Below, piece by piece: positions 9,926-17,811 of a stretch of 64,000 bases of DNA. Position 1 is the first letter of the stretch; each line of letters opens with the position of its first letter. The notes under the pieces are model-generated. The model saw only the letters and a list, made by a program, of their open reading frames with translations, ran no database searches and had not been told where the DNA came from. The translations under genes and the position numbers were made by a program. Origin of the DNA: Ramlibacter agri (GTDB lineage: Bacteria; Pseudomonadota; Gammaproteobacteria; Burkholderiales; Burkholderiaceae_C); contig NZ_JABBFX010000001.1 of NCBI RefSeq assembly GCF_012927085.1, positions 992,001 to 1,056,000 of the forward strand, read 5' to 3'.

Positions 9926-10440
9926 ACCCCGCCACCCACAACGGCGCCCTGACCCTCGACGCCGAAGCCCTGTACCGCGAGCTCGCGCGCGGCGTGCGGC
10001 AGCTGCGCCGCGCCGACACGCGCCTGGTGGGCATCACCTCCGGCGGCGCCTGGCTGGCCGAGCGCCTGCACAAGGACCTGGACCTGGAAGGCACGCCCGG
10101 CGTCATCTCGTCGGCCATGCACCGGGACGACTACGCGCAGCGCGGCGTCGCCGCCACCGCGCAGACGAAGCTGGATTTCGACGTGAACGGCGCGCACATC
10201 CTGGTGCTGGACGACGTGCTCTACACCGGCCGCACCATCCGCGCGGTGATCAACGAGCTGTTCGACTACGGCCGCCCGGCCAGCGTGCAGCTGGCGGTGC
10301 TGGTGGACCGCGGCGGCCGCGAACTGCCGATCCAGGCCGACTTTGCCGCGGCCCGCGTCGCCCTGCCGGACAACCAGAGCCTGGCCCTGGCGCGCGACCC
10401 CGCCGGGCTGTTCACCTTCGAGGTCGAGCGAGCAAACTAA
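9922..10440 (+). CDS. pyrR: PyrR-type bifunctional protein / uracil phosphoribosyltransferase
   Basis: A 172-residue type I phosphoribosyltransferase-fold protein. It contains the PRPP-binding loop VLVLDDVLYTGRTIRA and the N-terminal LVGITSGGAWLAERL turn typical of PyrR. In Firmicutes PyrR is an RNA-binding attenuator; in proteobacteria the gene is kept next to pyrB and the role is less clear. No attenuator-like structure is evident in this operon. The start is TTG, overlapping the ruvX stop in a TTGA arrangement. pyrB starts 9 bases downstream. Confidence 0.88.
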   Translation: MNPATHNGALTLDAEALYRELARGVRQLRRADTRLVGITSGGAWLAERLHKDLDLEGTPGVISSAMHRDDYAQRGVAATAQTKLDFDVNGAHILVLDDVLYTGRTIRAVINELFDYGRPASVQLAVLVDRGGRELPIQADFAAARVALPDNQSLALARDPAGLFTFEVERAN

Positions 10441-10449
10441 GACAACACC

Positions 10450-11421
10450 ATGCTCTACAAGAGAAACCCGCAACTGAACAAGAATGGAGAGCTGATCCAC
10501 CTGCTCTCCGTCGAGGGACTGCCGAAGGACATCCTCACGCACATCCTCGACACCGCCTCCACCTTCGTCAGCGTCAGCGACCGCGAGGTGAAGAAGGTGC
10601 CGCTGCTGCGCGGCAAGAGCGTGTTCAACCTGTTCTTCGAGAACAGCACGCGCACGCGCACCACCTTCGAGATCGCGGCCACGCGCCTGTCGGCCGACGT
10701 CATCAACCTGGACATCGCGCGCTCTTCGGCGTCCAAGGGCGAGTCGCTGCTGGACACCATCGCCAACCTGTCGGCGATGGCCGCCGACCTGTTCGTCGTG
10801 CGCCACAGCGAATCCGGTGCGCCGTACCTGATCGCGCAGCATGTCGCGCCGCACGTGCACGTGGTGAACGCCGGCGACGGCCGCCACTCGCACCCGACGC
10901 AGGGGCTGCTCGACATGTACACGATCCGCCACTACAAGAAGGACTTCAGCAACCTGACGGTGGCGATCGTCGGCGACGTGCTGCACTCGCGCGTGGCGCG
11001 CTCGGACATCCACGCGCTGACCACGCTGGGCTGCGCGGAGGTGCGCGTGGTCGGGCCCAAGACCTTGGTGCCCGGCGACCTGAAGGAGATGGGCGTGCGC
11101 GTCTTCCACTCGCTGGAAGAAGGCATCAAGGGCTGCGACGTCGTCATCATGCTGCGGCTGCAGAACGAGCGCATGAGCGGCGCGCTGCTGCCGTCCTCGC
11201 AGGAGTACTTCAAGCGCTACGGCCTGACGCCGGAGCGGCTGGCGCTGGCCAAGCCGGATGCCATCGTGATGCACCCCGGGCCGATCAACCGCGGGGTGGA
11301 GATCGACTCCTCGGTGGTGGACGGCAAGCAGAGCGTGATCCTGCCGCAGGTGACCTTCGGCATCGCGGTGCGGATGGCGGTGATGGGGATCGTCGCCCAC
11401 AACGTGCGGGAGGCGGCATGA
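10450..11421 (+). CDS. pyrB: Aspartate carbamoyltransferase catalytic subunit
   Basis: Catalyses carbamoyl phosphate + aspartate to carbamoyl-aspartate, the committed step of pyrimidine synthesis. It is 323 residues. The carbamoyl-phosphate loop is [12 protein letters not shown] (about residues 63-74). [12 protein letters not shown] and the C-terminal [10 protein letters not shown] (aspartate side) are both present. No pyrI regulatory-chain gene accompanies it. Instead the next gene, overlapping by 4 bases, is a dihydroorotase homologue lacking its metal ligands, as in the class A ATCases of Pseudomonas, where PyrC' is needed for assembly of the dodecamer. Confidence 0.96.
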   Translation: MLYKRNPQLNKNGELIHLLSVEGLPKDILTHILDTASTFVSVSDREVKKVPLLRGKSVFNLFFENSTRTRTTFEIAATRLSADVINLDIARSSASKGESLLDTIANLSAMAADLFVVRHSESGAPYLIAQHVAPHVHVVNAGDGRHSHPTQGLLDMYTIRHYKKDFSNLTVAIVGDVLHSRVARSDIHALTTLGCAEVRVVGPKTLVPGDLKEMGVRVFHSLEEGIKGCDVVIMLRLQNERMSGALLPSSQEYFKRYGLTPERLALAKPDAIVMHPGPINRGVEIDSSVVDGKQSVILPQVTFGIAVRMAVMGIVAHNVREAA

Positions 11422-12710
11422 AGATCCTGATCAAGAACGGCCGCGTGATCGACCCGGCGCGCAACTTCGACGAGTTCTGCGAGGTCGCGCTGGCTGCCGG
11501 CCGCGTGATCAGCGTGGGCAACATCCCGGAGGGCTTCAGCCCCAACCGCGTCATCGACGCCCGCGGCTGCATCGTCGCGCCCGGCCTGGTGGACCTCGCC
11601 GTGCGCCTGCGCGAGCCGGGCCACGAGCACGAAGGCATGCTGGAAAGCGAAATGGCGGCGGCGGTGGCCGGCGGCATCACCAGCCTGGTCTGCCCGCCCG
11701 ACACCGACCCGGTGCTGGACGAGCCCGGCCTGGTGGACATGCTGAAGTTCCGCGCCGAGAAGCTGCACCAGGCGCGCGTGTTCCCGCTGGGCGCGCTGAC
11801 GCGCAACCTGCAGGGCGAAGTGCTGACCGAGATGGCGGAGCTCACCGAGTCGGGCTGCGTCGGCTTCAGCCAGGCCGAAGTGCCGCTGCAGAACACGCAG
11901 GTGCTGCAGCGCGCCTTCCAGTACGCGGCCACCTTCGGCTATGCCGTGTGGCTGCGGCCGCAGGACTACTACCTGGGCAAGGGCGTGGCCGCCAGCGGCG
12001 CGCTGGCGACGCGCCTGGGCCTGTCCGGCATTCCCGTGGCGGCGGAGACGATCGCGATCCAGACCATCCTGGAACTGATGCGCATCACGGGCGCGCGCGT
12101 GCACCTGTGCCGCATCAGCAGCGCCGCCGCCGTGGCGCTGGTGCGCGCGGCCAAGAGCGAAGGCCTGGCAATCACCTGCGACGTCAGCATCAACTCCCTG
12201 CACCTCACCGACGTCGACATCGGCTACTTCGACAGCCGCATGCGCCTGAGCCCGCCGCTGCGCCAGCAGCGCGATCGCGACGCGCTGCGCGAAGGCCTGG
12301 CCGACGGCACCATCGACGCGCTGGTCTCGGACCACACGCCGGTGGATGAAGACGCCAAGACGCTGCCTTTCGCCGAAGCGGAGCCGGGCGCCACCGGCCT
12401 CGAGCTGCTGCTGGGCCTGGCGCTGAAGTGGGGCCAGGAAGACGGCGTGGGCCTGATGCGCGCGCTGGCGGTGCTGACCAGCGAGCCGGCCCGCGTGCTG
12501 GGAAGCGCGCTGGGCACGCTGCAGGCGAGTGCCGGCCAGCTGCTCGATGGCGGCGTGGCCGACGTCTGCATCTTCGACCCGCAGGAAGCCTGGACCGTCA
12601 CGCCCGGCGCGCTGCGCAGCCAGGGCCGCAACACGCCCTTCGCCGGCCACGAGCTGCCCGGGCAGGTGCGCTTCACCATCGTGGGCGGCCAGGTCGCCTA
12701 CGAGGCCTGA
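11418..12710 (+). CDS. pyrC': PyrC'-type (PyrX) dihydroorotase homologue, predicted catalytically inactive
   Basis: A 430-residue amidohydrolase-fold protein fused by a 4-base overlap to pyrB. Active class I dihydroorotases have a metal-binding HxH in a DxHxHLREPG context; here the corresponding residues are Ala61 and Arg63 ([10 protein letters not shown]). The later metal-ligand regions are also altered: VWLRPQD in place of the HCED-type motif, and HLCRISS lacking the second His. The DHTP segment near the end is kept. In Pseudomonas the equivalent pyrC' product is non-catalytic and stabilises ATCase, so a structural role is inferred. A true dihydroorotase must be encoded elsewhere. Confidence 0.88.
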   Translation: MKILIKNGRVIDPARNFDEFCEVALAAGRVISVGNIPEGFSPNRVIDARGCIVAPGLVDLAVRLREPGHEHEGMLESEMAAAVAGGITSLVCPPDTDPVLDEPGLVDMLKFRAEKLHQARVFPLGALTRNLQGEVLTEMAELTESGCVGFSQAEVPLQNTQVLQRAFQYAATFGYAVWLRPQDYYLGKGVAASGALATRLGLSGIPVAAETIAIQTILELMRITGARVHLCRISSAAAVALVRAAKSEGLAITCDVSINSLHLTDVDIGYFDSRMRLSPPLRQQRDRDALREGLADGTIDALVSDHTPVDEDAKTLPFAEAEPGATGLELLLGLALKWGQEDGVGLMRALAVLTSEPARVLGSALGTLQASAGQLLDGGVADVCIFDPQEAWTVTPGALRSQGRNTPFAGHELPGQVRFTIVGGQVAYEA

Positions 12711-12714
12711 GCCG

Positions 12715-13470
12715 GTGCGCGGCCTGCGGGGTGCGTGGCGCCTGCTCCGCGTCCTCGGGCATGTTCTCCGCGGCTGGCTGATCATCCGGCTGCTGTTCCC
12801 GCGCTGGAACCAGCCGCGGCGGGACGCGACCGTGCAGGCCTGGGCCCGGCGCATGCTCGGCATCCTGGGCATCCCGCTGCACCTGCACGGGGAGCCGCCG
12901 CCGCGCGGTCCCTTGCTGCTGGTGGCCAACCACCTGTCCTGGCTGGACATCCTGGTGATGCATGCGGCGCGGCCTTGCCGCTTCGTCTCCAAGTCGGACG
13001 TGAAGCACTGGCCGCTGATCGGCACGCTGGCCACCGGCGCCGGCACGCTGTACATCGAGCGCGAGAAGCGCCGCGATGCGATGCGCGTGGTGCACCACGT
13101 CAGCGAGAGCCTGCGCGCCGGCGACATCGTGGCGGTCTTCCCCGAAGGCACCACGGGCGACGGGCAACAGCTGCTGCCCTTTCATGCCAACCTGTTCCAG
13201 GCCGCGATCTCCGCGGACGCTCCGGCGGGCCCCGTGGCGCTGCGCTACGTGGACCAGGCCAGCGGCGCGGCCAGCCCGGCGCCGCTCTGGCTCGGGGACG
13301 ACACGCTCGTCCACTCGCTGTGGCGCAGCGTGACGGACCGGCCCTTCGCAGCGCACGTCCACTACGGCGAACCCGAACAGGCCGATGGCCGCGACCGGCG
13401 CGAATGGGCCGCGGACCTCCGCTCGTCGGTGGAATCCCTGCAGGCCGGTCGGGTTACTCAGCAGTCGTAA
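12715..13470 (+). CDS. plsC: 1-acyl-sn-glycerol-3-phosphate acyltransferase (PlsC family)
   Basis: A membrane-bound lysophosphatidate acyltransferase-type enzyme of 251 residues for phospholipid synthesis. The catalytic H(X)4D box is NHLSWLD (His73, Asp78), and the glycerol-phosphate binding motif is VFPEGTTGDG. An amphipathic or membrane N-terminal segment (GHVLRGWLIIRLLFPRW) precedes it. The GTG at 12715, 4 bases after the pyrC' stop, is taken as the start, because in-frame codons further upstream lie inside pyrC'. PlsC-like genes often follow pyrC' in Burkholderiales. Substrate range cannot be told from sequence; an ornithine-lipid (OlsA-like) role is possible. Confidence 0.85.
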   Translation: MRGLRGAWRLLRVLGHVLRGWLIIRLLFPRWNQPRRDATVQAWARRMLGILGIPLHLHGEPPPRGPLLLVANHLSWLDILVMHAARPCRFVSKSDVKHWPLIGTLATGAGTLYIEREKRRDAMRVVHHVSESLRAGDIVAVFPEGTTGDGQQLLPFHANLFQAAISADAPAGPVALRYVDQASGAASPAPLWLGDDTLVHSLWRSVTDRPFAAHVHYGEPEQADGRDRREWAADLRSSVESLQAGRVTQQS

Positions 13471-13508
13471 CGCTGAAGCACTAGCATGGGGGGTGCTCGG
13501 AGGGCCTC

Positions 13509-13913
13509 ATGCGGATAAGCAAGAAAAAAATCTTGCTGGTGGACGACGACCAGTCGGTGCTGGTCTACCTTGGCGCCAAGCTGGCGAGGCACTACGACGT
13601 GGTGTCGACGGTCGATCCCTACCAGGTGCTGGCGCTCGCCCGCGGCGAACGGCCGGACCTGATCCTGTGCGACTACGACATGCCGGGCATGAGCGGGATG
13701 GAAGTGGCGTCCGCGCTCCATGGCGACCCTCAGCTCGCCGACATCCCGCTGGTCTACCTGACGTCGCTGGTGTCCCCGGGTGCGCTGCGCGACCTGGAAG
13801 GCCAGGTGCGGGGCCGGCCGGGCGCCTCCAAGCGGGCGCCGCTGTCGGACCTGCTGGCCCGCATCGAGGAATTCACGGGGGGCCCGGCGGCTCGCAGCGC
13901 GGTCCGGGCGTAG
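13509..13913 (+). CDS. Stand-alone receiver-domain response regulator
   Basis: A 134-residue protein made almost wholly of one CheY-like receiver domain. The acidic pair lies in LLVDDDQS, the phosphoacceptor Asp55 in LILCDYDMPGMSG, the switch Thr85 in YLTS, and a Lys near 108. No output domain follows, only a short tail. A GGAGG ribosome site precedes the ATG. No kinase gene is adjacent, so the partner is unknown; the chpA-type kinase 5.6 kb upstream is one candidate but is unlinked in operon terms. Confidence 0.85.
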   Translation: MRISKKKILLVDDDQSVLVYLGAKLARHYDVVSTVDPYQVLALARGERPDLILCDYDMPGMSGMEVASALHGDPQLADIPLVYLTSLVSPGALRDLEGQVRGRPGASKRAPLSDLLARIEEFTGGPAARSAVRA

Positions 13914-13932
13914 GAGCCGGGGCTCCCTGGTC

Positions 13933-14160
13933 TCAGATCTCCTCGCTCCATTCCACCCGTTGGGGCGGAGCCGGTTTGCGGAAGACCACTTCGCCGGTCG
14001 GCACGTGCACCACGCGGATCTCGTCCTGGCCCGTGAAGCTCTTGGCCGCGAGGCTGACGGCCAGCGCGCGGTCATTGACGGCGAATTGCGTCGAGCGGGC
14101 AGCCGGCCAGAACCTGCTGGCGATGGGCATGCTGCTCTCGATGCGGTAGTCCGAAGTCAT
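13933..14160 (-). CDS. Small conserved-looking hypothetical protein
   Basis: A 75-residue protein starting MTSDYRIESSMPIASRF, with AGGAGAGG about 8 bases before the ATG. The sequence alternates short beta-like stretches (IRVVHVPTGEVVFRKP), suggesting a small beta-rich soluble protein. Its form recalls flagellar-operon small regulators, but I do not recognise it. It has no signal peptide or cysteine motif. It is convergent with the receiver gene, 19 bases apart. Confidence 0.55.
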   Translation of the reverse strand: MTSDYRIESSMPIASRFWPAARSTQFAVNDRALAVSLAAKSFTGQDEIRVVHVPTGEVVFRKPAPPQRVEWSEEI

Positions 14161-14222
14161 TACATCCTCTCCTGATAGCTCCAGGCCATTCTGGAAGACG
14201 GGCATGGCGGCCCGATGACAGG

Positions 14223-14262
14223 CATTGCAAGGCGAGGGCTTCAGGTGTAAGTGAGTGCAATG
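14223..14262. repeat. Inverted repeat CATTGCA/TGCAATG in the divergent intergenic region
   Basis: CATTGCA at 14223-14229 and TGCAATG at 14256-14262 form a perfect 7-base inverted repeat with a 26-base spacer. It sits in the 258-base gap between two divergent unknown genes (14160 on the minus strand and about 14419 on the plus strand). It could be a regulator site or chance. Nothing else recognisable lies in that gap. Confidence 0.3.
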
Positions 14263-14418
14263 GTGCGCTGCGGCACCAACTCCCGCCGGAACGGGCCGTC
14301 TGTAGGATGGGGCCCACGGTGCCGTAGGACTTTTGGCGGTCCTGGCTTGCTCCAGCCCAACCGGTGTTACAGAATGTAGTTGACGCCGCAAGGCTCAGAA
14401 ACAAGCACAAGGTTCGCA

Positions 14419-15288
14419 GTGACCCACTCCCAACGCCACCGATCGCCGGCGAAGCTCGCCGCGTGGCTGCAGAAAGTCATGGCCCGCGCCATTGCGCACC
14501 TGCCTGCCTTGTCGTCGATGGGGGGCCAGGTGCACCAGCACGCGTCCTGGCACGCCGCCGGCCTGGAAAGCCACCTGCACACGCTGCACGAAAGCCTGAC
14601 GGCCCTGGAGTGGGGTGCCCGCTGGCCCGGGCCGGAGGAGGCCGAGGCCCGCGGCCACCTGGGCTCCCGGGCCGAACAGCTGCGCGCCAGCGCCGAACGC
14701 GCGGTGTCGGGCGCCGACACCTTCCTGCAGCGCAGCGAGGTCGCGGCCGGCCGGCTGGGTCCTGCCTTGCTCGAATTCGTGCAGGCCTTCCGCGTCCTGG
14801 AAAAGGTGGTGGAGCGCTGCGGCGAATGGATGCTGGAGCTGGAGGAAGGCCTGGCGCGCTCGTTCGACGCCGAGGTCTCCGAGCGCCTGAGCGAGCTGCG
14901 CAGCCGGCTCGCCCTGCTGCAGGCCGTGGACCGCAGTGCCCGCAACGTGCACGCGCTGGCCGACAGCCTGGCGGTGACCCGGCCCAAGCTGGCCGAAGCG
15001 GTGCAGCGCAAGGTGAAGCCTTCCTGCGCCAGCCTGTGCAGCCGCCTCGTGCTGTTGCTGCAAGGCCCGCTGGCGCCTGATTCCGCCGTCCACGGCGTGA
15101 CCGGCGCGCGCAGCGAGGCGCAGATCTGGGTGACGCAGGCGCTGTCGCTGGCGCTGCGGATGCAGGCCTCGCAGGACCGCCTGGTGCGGGAGGCGGGCGC
15201 GCTGCGGCACCGCTGCAGCCTGCTGCCGCGGGCCGGGCAGGATGGCGACCGGCTCTTGCCGCGCAAGGGCCTGGCCACGGCCGGCTGA
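14419..15288 (+). CDS. Unknown helical, Ala/Leu/Arg-rich cytoplasmic protein
   Basis: A predicted soluble all-helical protein of about 289 residues with no signal peptide or membrane span. It has heptad-like stretches (about 90-160) and a repeated pattern of LRSRLALLQAVDRSARNVHALADS type. I see a faint overall resemblance to the helical toxic-anion-resistance protein TelA, far too weak to name it. The start is uncertain: GTG 14419 (VTHSQRHRS) is chosen, while TTG 14380 and ATG 14479 are in frame and none has a strong ribosome site. The codon bias matches its neighbours and the long frame has no stop, so it is probably real. Confidence 0.55.
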   Translation: MTHSQRHRSPAKLAAWLQKVMARAIAHLPALSSMGGQVHQHASWHAAGLESHLHTLHESLTALEWGARWPGPEEAEARGHLGSRAEQLRASAERAVSGADTFLQRSEVAAGRLGPALLEFVQAFRVLEKVVERCGEWMLELEEGLARSFDAEVSERLSELRSRLALLQAVDRSARNVHALADSLAVTRPKLAEAVQRKVKPSCASLCSRLVLLLQGPLAPDSAVHGVTGARSEAQIWVTQALSLALRMQASQDRLVREAGALRHRCSLLPRAGQDGDRLLPRKGLATAG

Positions 15289-15429
15289 GTCTCCGCCGCC
15301 CCGGCCTCGCCGGCGCAGTCGCGAGGATCCGTAAAGCAGCTTTGCGCGGAATGGGTTTCCGCGGGCGCGCCGCTGGCTATCGTTGCCGGCTCCGGCGCGG
15401 TTTCGCGCTGCCTTTCCTTTCCCTCCCAA

Positions 15430-16311
15430 ATGACCCGCATCAGCGTCCTTTCGCCCCATCGCGACCTGCTTGGCGAGTGCCCCTTGTGGGACGTGCGCAC
15501 CGAGTCGCTGGTCTGGATCGACGGCCGCGGCCAGCGCGTCCACCGCCAGCACCTGGCCACCGGCGCACGCGCAAGCTGGCAAGCATCCGCGCACATCGGC
15601 TCGATCGCCCTCTGCGAAAGCGGCCGCGTGCTGCTGGCGCTGGAAGACGGCTTCGCTTTCCTCGACCCGGCCAGTGGCGGGATCACGCCGTGGGGACCCA
15701 CCGTCACGCACCGCGCCGGCCAGATGCGGCTGAACGACGGCCGCGTCGACCGCCAGGGCCGCTTCGTGGTCGGTTCGATGACCGTGGGCCGCCGCGAGCC
15801 GCTGGGGGCCTTCTACCAGCTCGATGGGCGCGGGCGGCTGCTGGAGATCGAACGCGACATCCACATCGCCAACGCCACCTGCTTCAGCCCCGACGGCCGC
15901 TGGCTCTACCTGGCCGACAGCGTCGCCCAGCAGATCTGGCGCTATGCCTACGACTCCGAAGCCGGCACGGTCGGTCCGCGCGAAATCCTCGTCGACAAGG
16001 ATGCGCTCGGCAAACCGCCGGATGGGGCGACGGTCGATGCCGAAGGCTGCCTGTGGGTCGCCGTGATCCGCGACGGCCGGCTCGCCCGTTTCGACGCCAG
16101 TGGCCGCTCCTTGCAGTCCATCCCCTTCGAGCCGGAGAGCTACATCACCTGCCCGTGCTTCGGCGGCCCGGAGTTCGGGACCCTGTTCGTGACCTCGATC
16201 AGCGACAGCGGCCACCTGTTCCGCTCCACCAACCCGCAGGCGGGCGCCGTCTTCCGGGTCGATGGCACGGGCGTGCGCGGGCTGGAAGAGCCGAGATTCA
16301 AAGACCTGTGA
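15430..16311 (+). CDS. SMP-30/gluconolactonase-family sugar lactonase
   Basis: A six-bladed beta-propeller lactonase of 293 residues. The calcium-binding Glu16 lies in LLGECPLWD, and the family asparagines in MRLNDGRVDRQGRF and NATCFSPDGRWLYLAD. It hydrolyses aldonolactones or related lactones in sugar-acid catabolism; the exact substrate is not readable. A Bug-type periplasmic receptor starts 15 bases downstream in the same operon, which would fit uptake and opening of a sugar-derived acid. The 141 bases upstream show no clear promoter. Confidence 0.9.
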   Translation: MTRISVLSPHRDLLGECPLWDVRTESLVWIDGRGQRVHRQHLATGARASWQASAHIGSIALCESGRVLLALEDGFAFLDPASGGITPWGPTVTHRAGQMRLNDGRVDRQGRFVVGSMTVGRREPLGAFYQLDGRGRLLEIERDIHIANATCFSPDGRWLYLADSVAQQIWRYAYDSEAGTVGPREILVDKDALGKPPDGATVDAEGCLWVAVIRDGRLARFDASGRSLQSIPFEPESYITCPCFGGPEFGTLFVTSISDSGHLFRSTNPQAGAVFRVDGTGVRGLEEPRFKDL

Positions 16312-16325
16312 ATTTCCTGGAGACG

Positions 16326-17303
16326 ATGAAGATGAAACGCTGGATGGTGGCCGTAGCCGCGGCCGTGCTCTGCAACTTCGTGGCGGCCGCCGAGCCGAAG
16401 TGGCCGGACCACCCGGTCCGCCTGGTGGTGGGCTATCCGGCCGGCGGGCCGACCGACGTGGCGGCGCGCGCGCTCGCCGACGCGCTGAAGCGCGAAATCG
16501 GCGTCCAGGTGCTGGTCGACAACCGCCCGGGCGCCGGCACCGGCATCGCGGCGGACCTGGTGGCCCATGCCAGGCCGGATGGCTACACCTTCCTCTTTGG
16601 CGGCTTCTCGCAGATCCTGCTGCCTTACGTGAGCCCGGTGCAGTTCCACCCGGTCAACGACTTCGCCCCGGTCAGCCGGGTATGGGTGTTCCCGCAGGTG
16701 CTCGCCGCGCGGGCCGACCTGCCGGTGAAGGACGCGCGCGAACTGGTCGCCTATGCCAGGGCCAACCCCGGCAAGCTGAACGTCGGCGTGCAGGGCCAGG
16801 GCAGCGTGGTGCACTACGTCGTCGAGGAGCTGCAGGACGCGGCCAAGGTGCAATTCACGCCGATCTTCTACGGCGGCTCGCCGCAGCTGATCACCGACCT
16901 GCTGGGAGGCCGCGTCGACCTGATGTTCGACAGCTATGGCACCGTGGAGCCCTACGTGAAGTCCGGCAAGATGCGCGTGCTGGGCGCCACCACGCCCAGC
17001 CGCTCCTCGGTCATCAAGGATGTGGCCACCGTCCGCGAGCAAGGCGTGGACAAGTTCGGCGTGTCGATCTGGAGCGGCGTCTTCGCCCCCAAGGGCACGC
17101 CGCCGGACATCGTCAACCGCCTCAATGCGGCGATCGTCAAGGCCTCGGCCGACCCGGCTTACGCCAGCCAGATCGCCACCATGCGGCTGGTCGTTTCGAC
17201 CTCGACGCCGGCTGAGTTTGCCAGCCAGGTGAAGGACGACTACGAGACGATGGGCGCCGAGATCAAGCGGATCGGCATGGACAAGCGCTGGAAGGGGCAG
17301 TAG
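16326..17303 (+). CDS. Bug/TctC-family periplasmic solute receptor
   Basis: A 325-residue extracytoplasmic binding protein of the tripartite tricarboxylate transporter receptor (Bug) family. It has an N-terminal signal peptide (KRWMVAVAAAVLCNFVAAAE), the family opening WPDHPVRLVVGYPAGGPTD, and GVQGQGSVVHY and IWSGVFAPKGTP further on. No TctA/TctB membrane genes are nearby, as is usual for the many orphan Bug proteins of Burkholderiales. ATG 16326 is taken; a second ATG at 16332 is equally possible. The adjacent lactonase suggests a carboxylate or lactone ligand. Confidence 0.9.
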   Translation: MKMKRWMVAVAAAVLCNFVAAAEPKWPDHPVRLVVGYPAGGPTDVAARALADALKREIGVQVLVDNRPGAGTGIAADLVAHARPDGYTFLFGGFSQILLPYVSPVQFHPVNDFAPVSRVWVFPQVLAARADLPVKDARELVAYARANPGKLNVGVQGQGSVVHYVVEELQDAAKVQFTPIFYGGSPQLITDLLGGRVDLMFDSYGTVEPYVKSGKMRVLGATTPSRSSVIKDVATVREQGVDKFGVSIWSGVFAPKGTPPDIVNRLNAAIVKASADPAYASQIATMRLVVSTSTPAEFASQVKDDYETMGAEIKRIGMDKRWKGQ

Positions 17304-17313
17304 CGCCGAAAAC

Positions 17314-17388
17314 TGGCGCCACCGACAGGAATCGAACCTGTATCTAGCGCTTAGGAGGCGCTCGTTCTATCCATTGAACTACGGCGGC
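17314..17388 (-). tRNA. tRNA-Arg (anticodon CCU)
   Basis: Read on the minus strand, a complete cloverleaf can be folded. The 7-bp acceptor stem is GCCGCCG with CGGTGGC (one G-U pair). The anticodon loop is CTCCTAA with anticodon CCT, the T arm contains GGTTCGATTCC, and the gene ends with an encoded CCA. It lies alone between a Bug gene and a small secreted-protein gene. tRNA-Arg(CCU) genes are frequent integration sites, but no integrase or repeated 3' end is visible here. Confidence 0.96.
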
Positions 17389-17398
17389 TGAGGCCGAT

Positions 17399-17404
17399 AT
17401 TCTA
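17399..17404 (-). promoter_or_regulatory. Candidate -10 box for tRNA-Arg
   Basis: On the minus strand TAGAAT ends 10 bases before the tRNA 5' end, a suitable distance for a short-leader tRNA transcript. A good -35 at 16-18 bases is not evident. Confidence 0.35.
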
Positions 17405-17508
17405 AGTGTGGCCGCTCTACCCCTTCCTACAACGGTCGCGGACCTCGGCGGACGCCGGCGGGCGCCGCGCCCGTGTGGAATGGGGCAAAGCCACAAAAGG
17501 AGTACCTC

Positions 17509-17805
17509 ATGAGCAAAAAACTGCTGGCCCTCGCGGCCGCCGCGCTTTGCGCCACCGGCGCCATGGCCCACGAATCCGCCGTCCGCTATCTCACGCAGAA
17601 CTACGAACGGGCCTGCCCGGTCGGCTACGTGCAGCAGCGCTATCAGTGCGTGCCGGTCGCAGCCATCGACAGCAACGGCTACAGCGCTTCCGACTATCGC
17701 CGCTACGAGCGCCTGCAGCGGCGCAACGTGAGCCCGGAAGACTATCGCGCACACCTGGCGATGCAGCAGCTGCAGCAGTTGCAGAACCCGGGCGCCAACC
17801 CCTGA
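17509..17805 (+). CDS. Small secreted protein of unknown function
   Basis: A 98-residue protein with a clear signal peptide (KKLLALAAAALCATGAMA, cleavage probably after AMA). The mature part has two Cys (YERACPVGYVQQRYQCVP), which could form a disulfide, then a Tyr/Arg-rich segment (SASDYRRYERLQRRN) and a Gln-rich tail. A strong AAAAGGAG site precedes the ATG at 17509, which is why this start is chosen over an in-frame ATG at 17473. The family is not recognised. It is convergent with the VWA-protein gene, with 6 bases between the stops. Confidence 0.7.
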   Translation: MSKKLLALAAAALCATGAMAHESAVRYLTQNYERACPVGYVQQRYQCVPVAAIDSNGYSASDYRRYERLQRRNVSPEDYRAHLAMQQLQQLQNPGANP

Positions 17806-17811
17806 GGGCCG

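Noticed and set aside
17314..17388. tRNA-Arg(CCU) as the attachment site of an integrated element
   Set aside because: No integrase, no duplicated tRNA 3' end and no change of gene style nearby.
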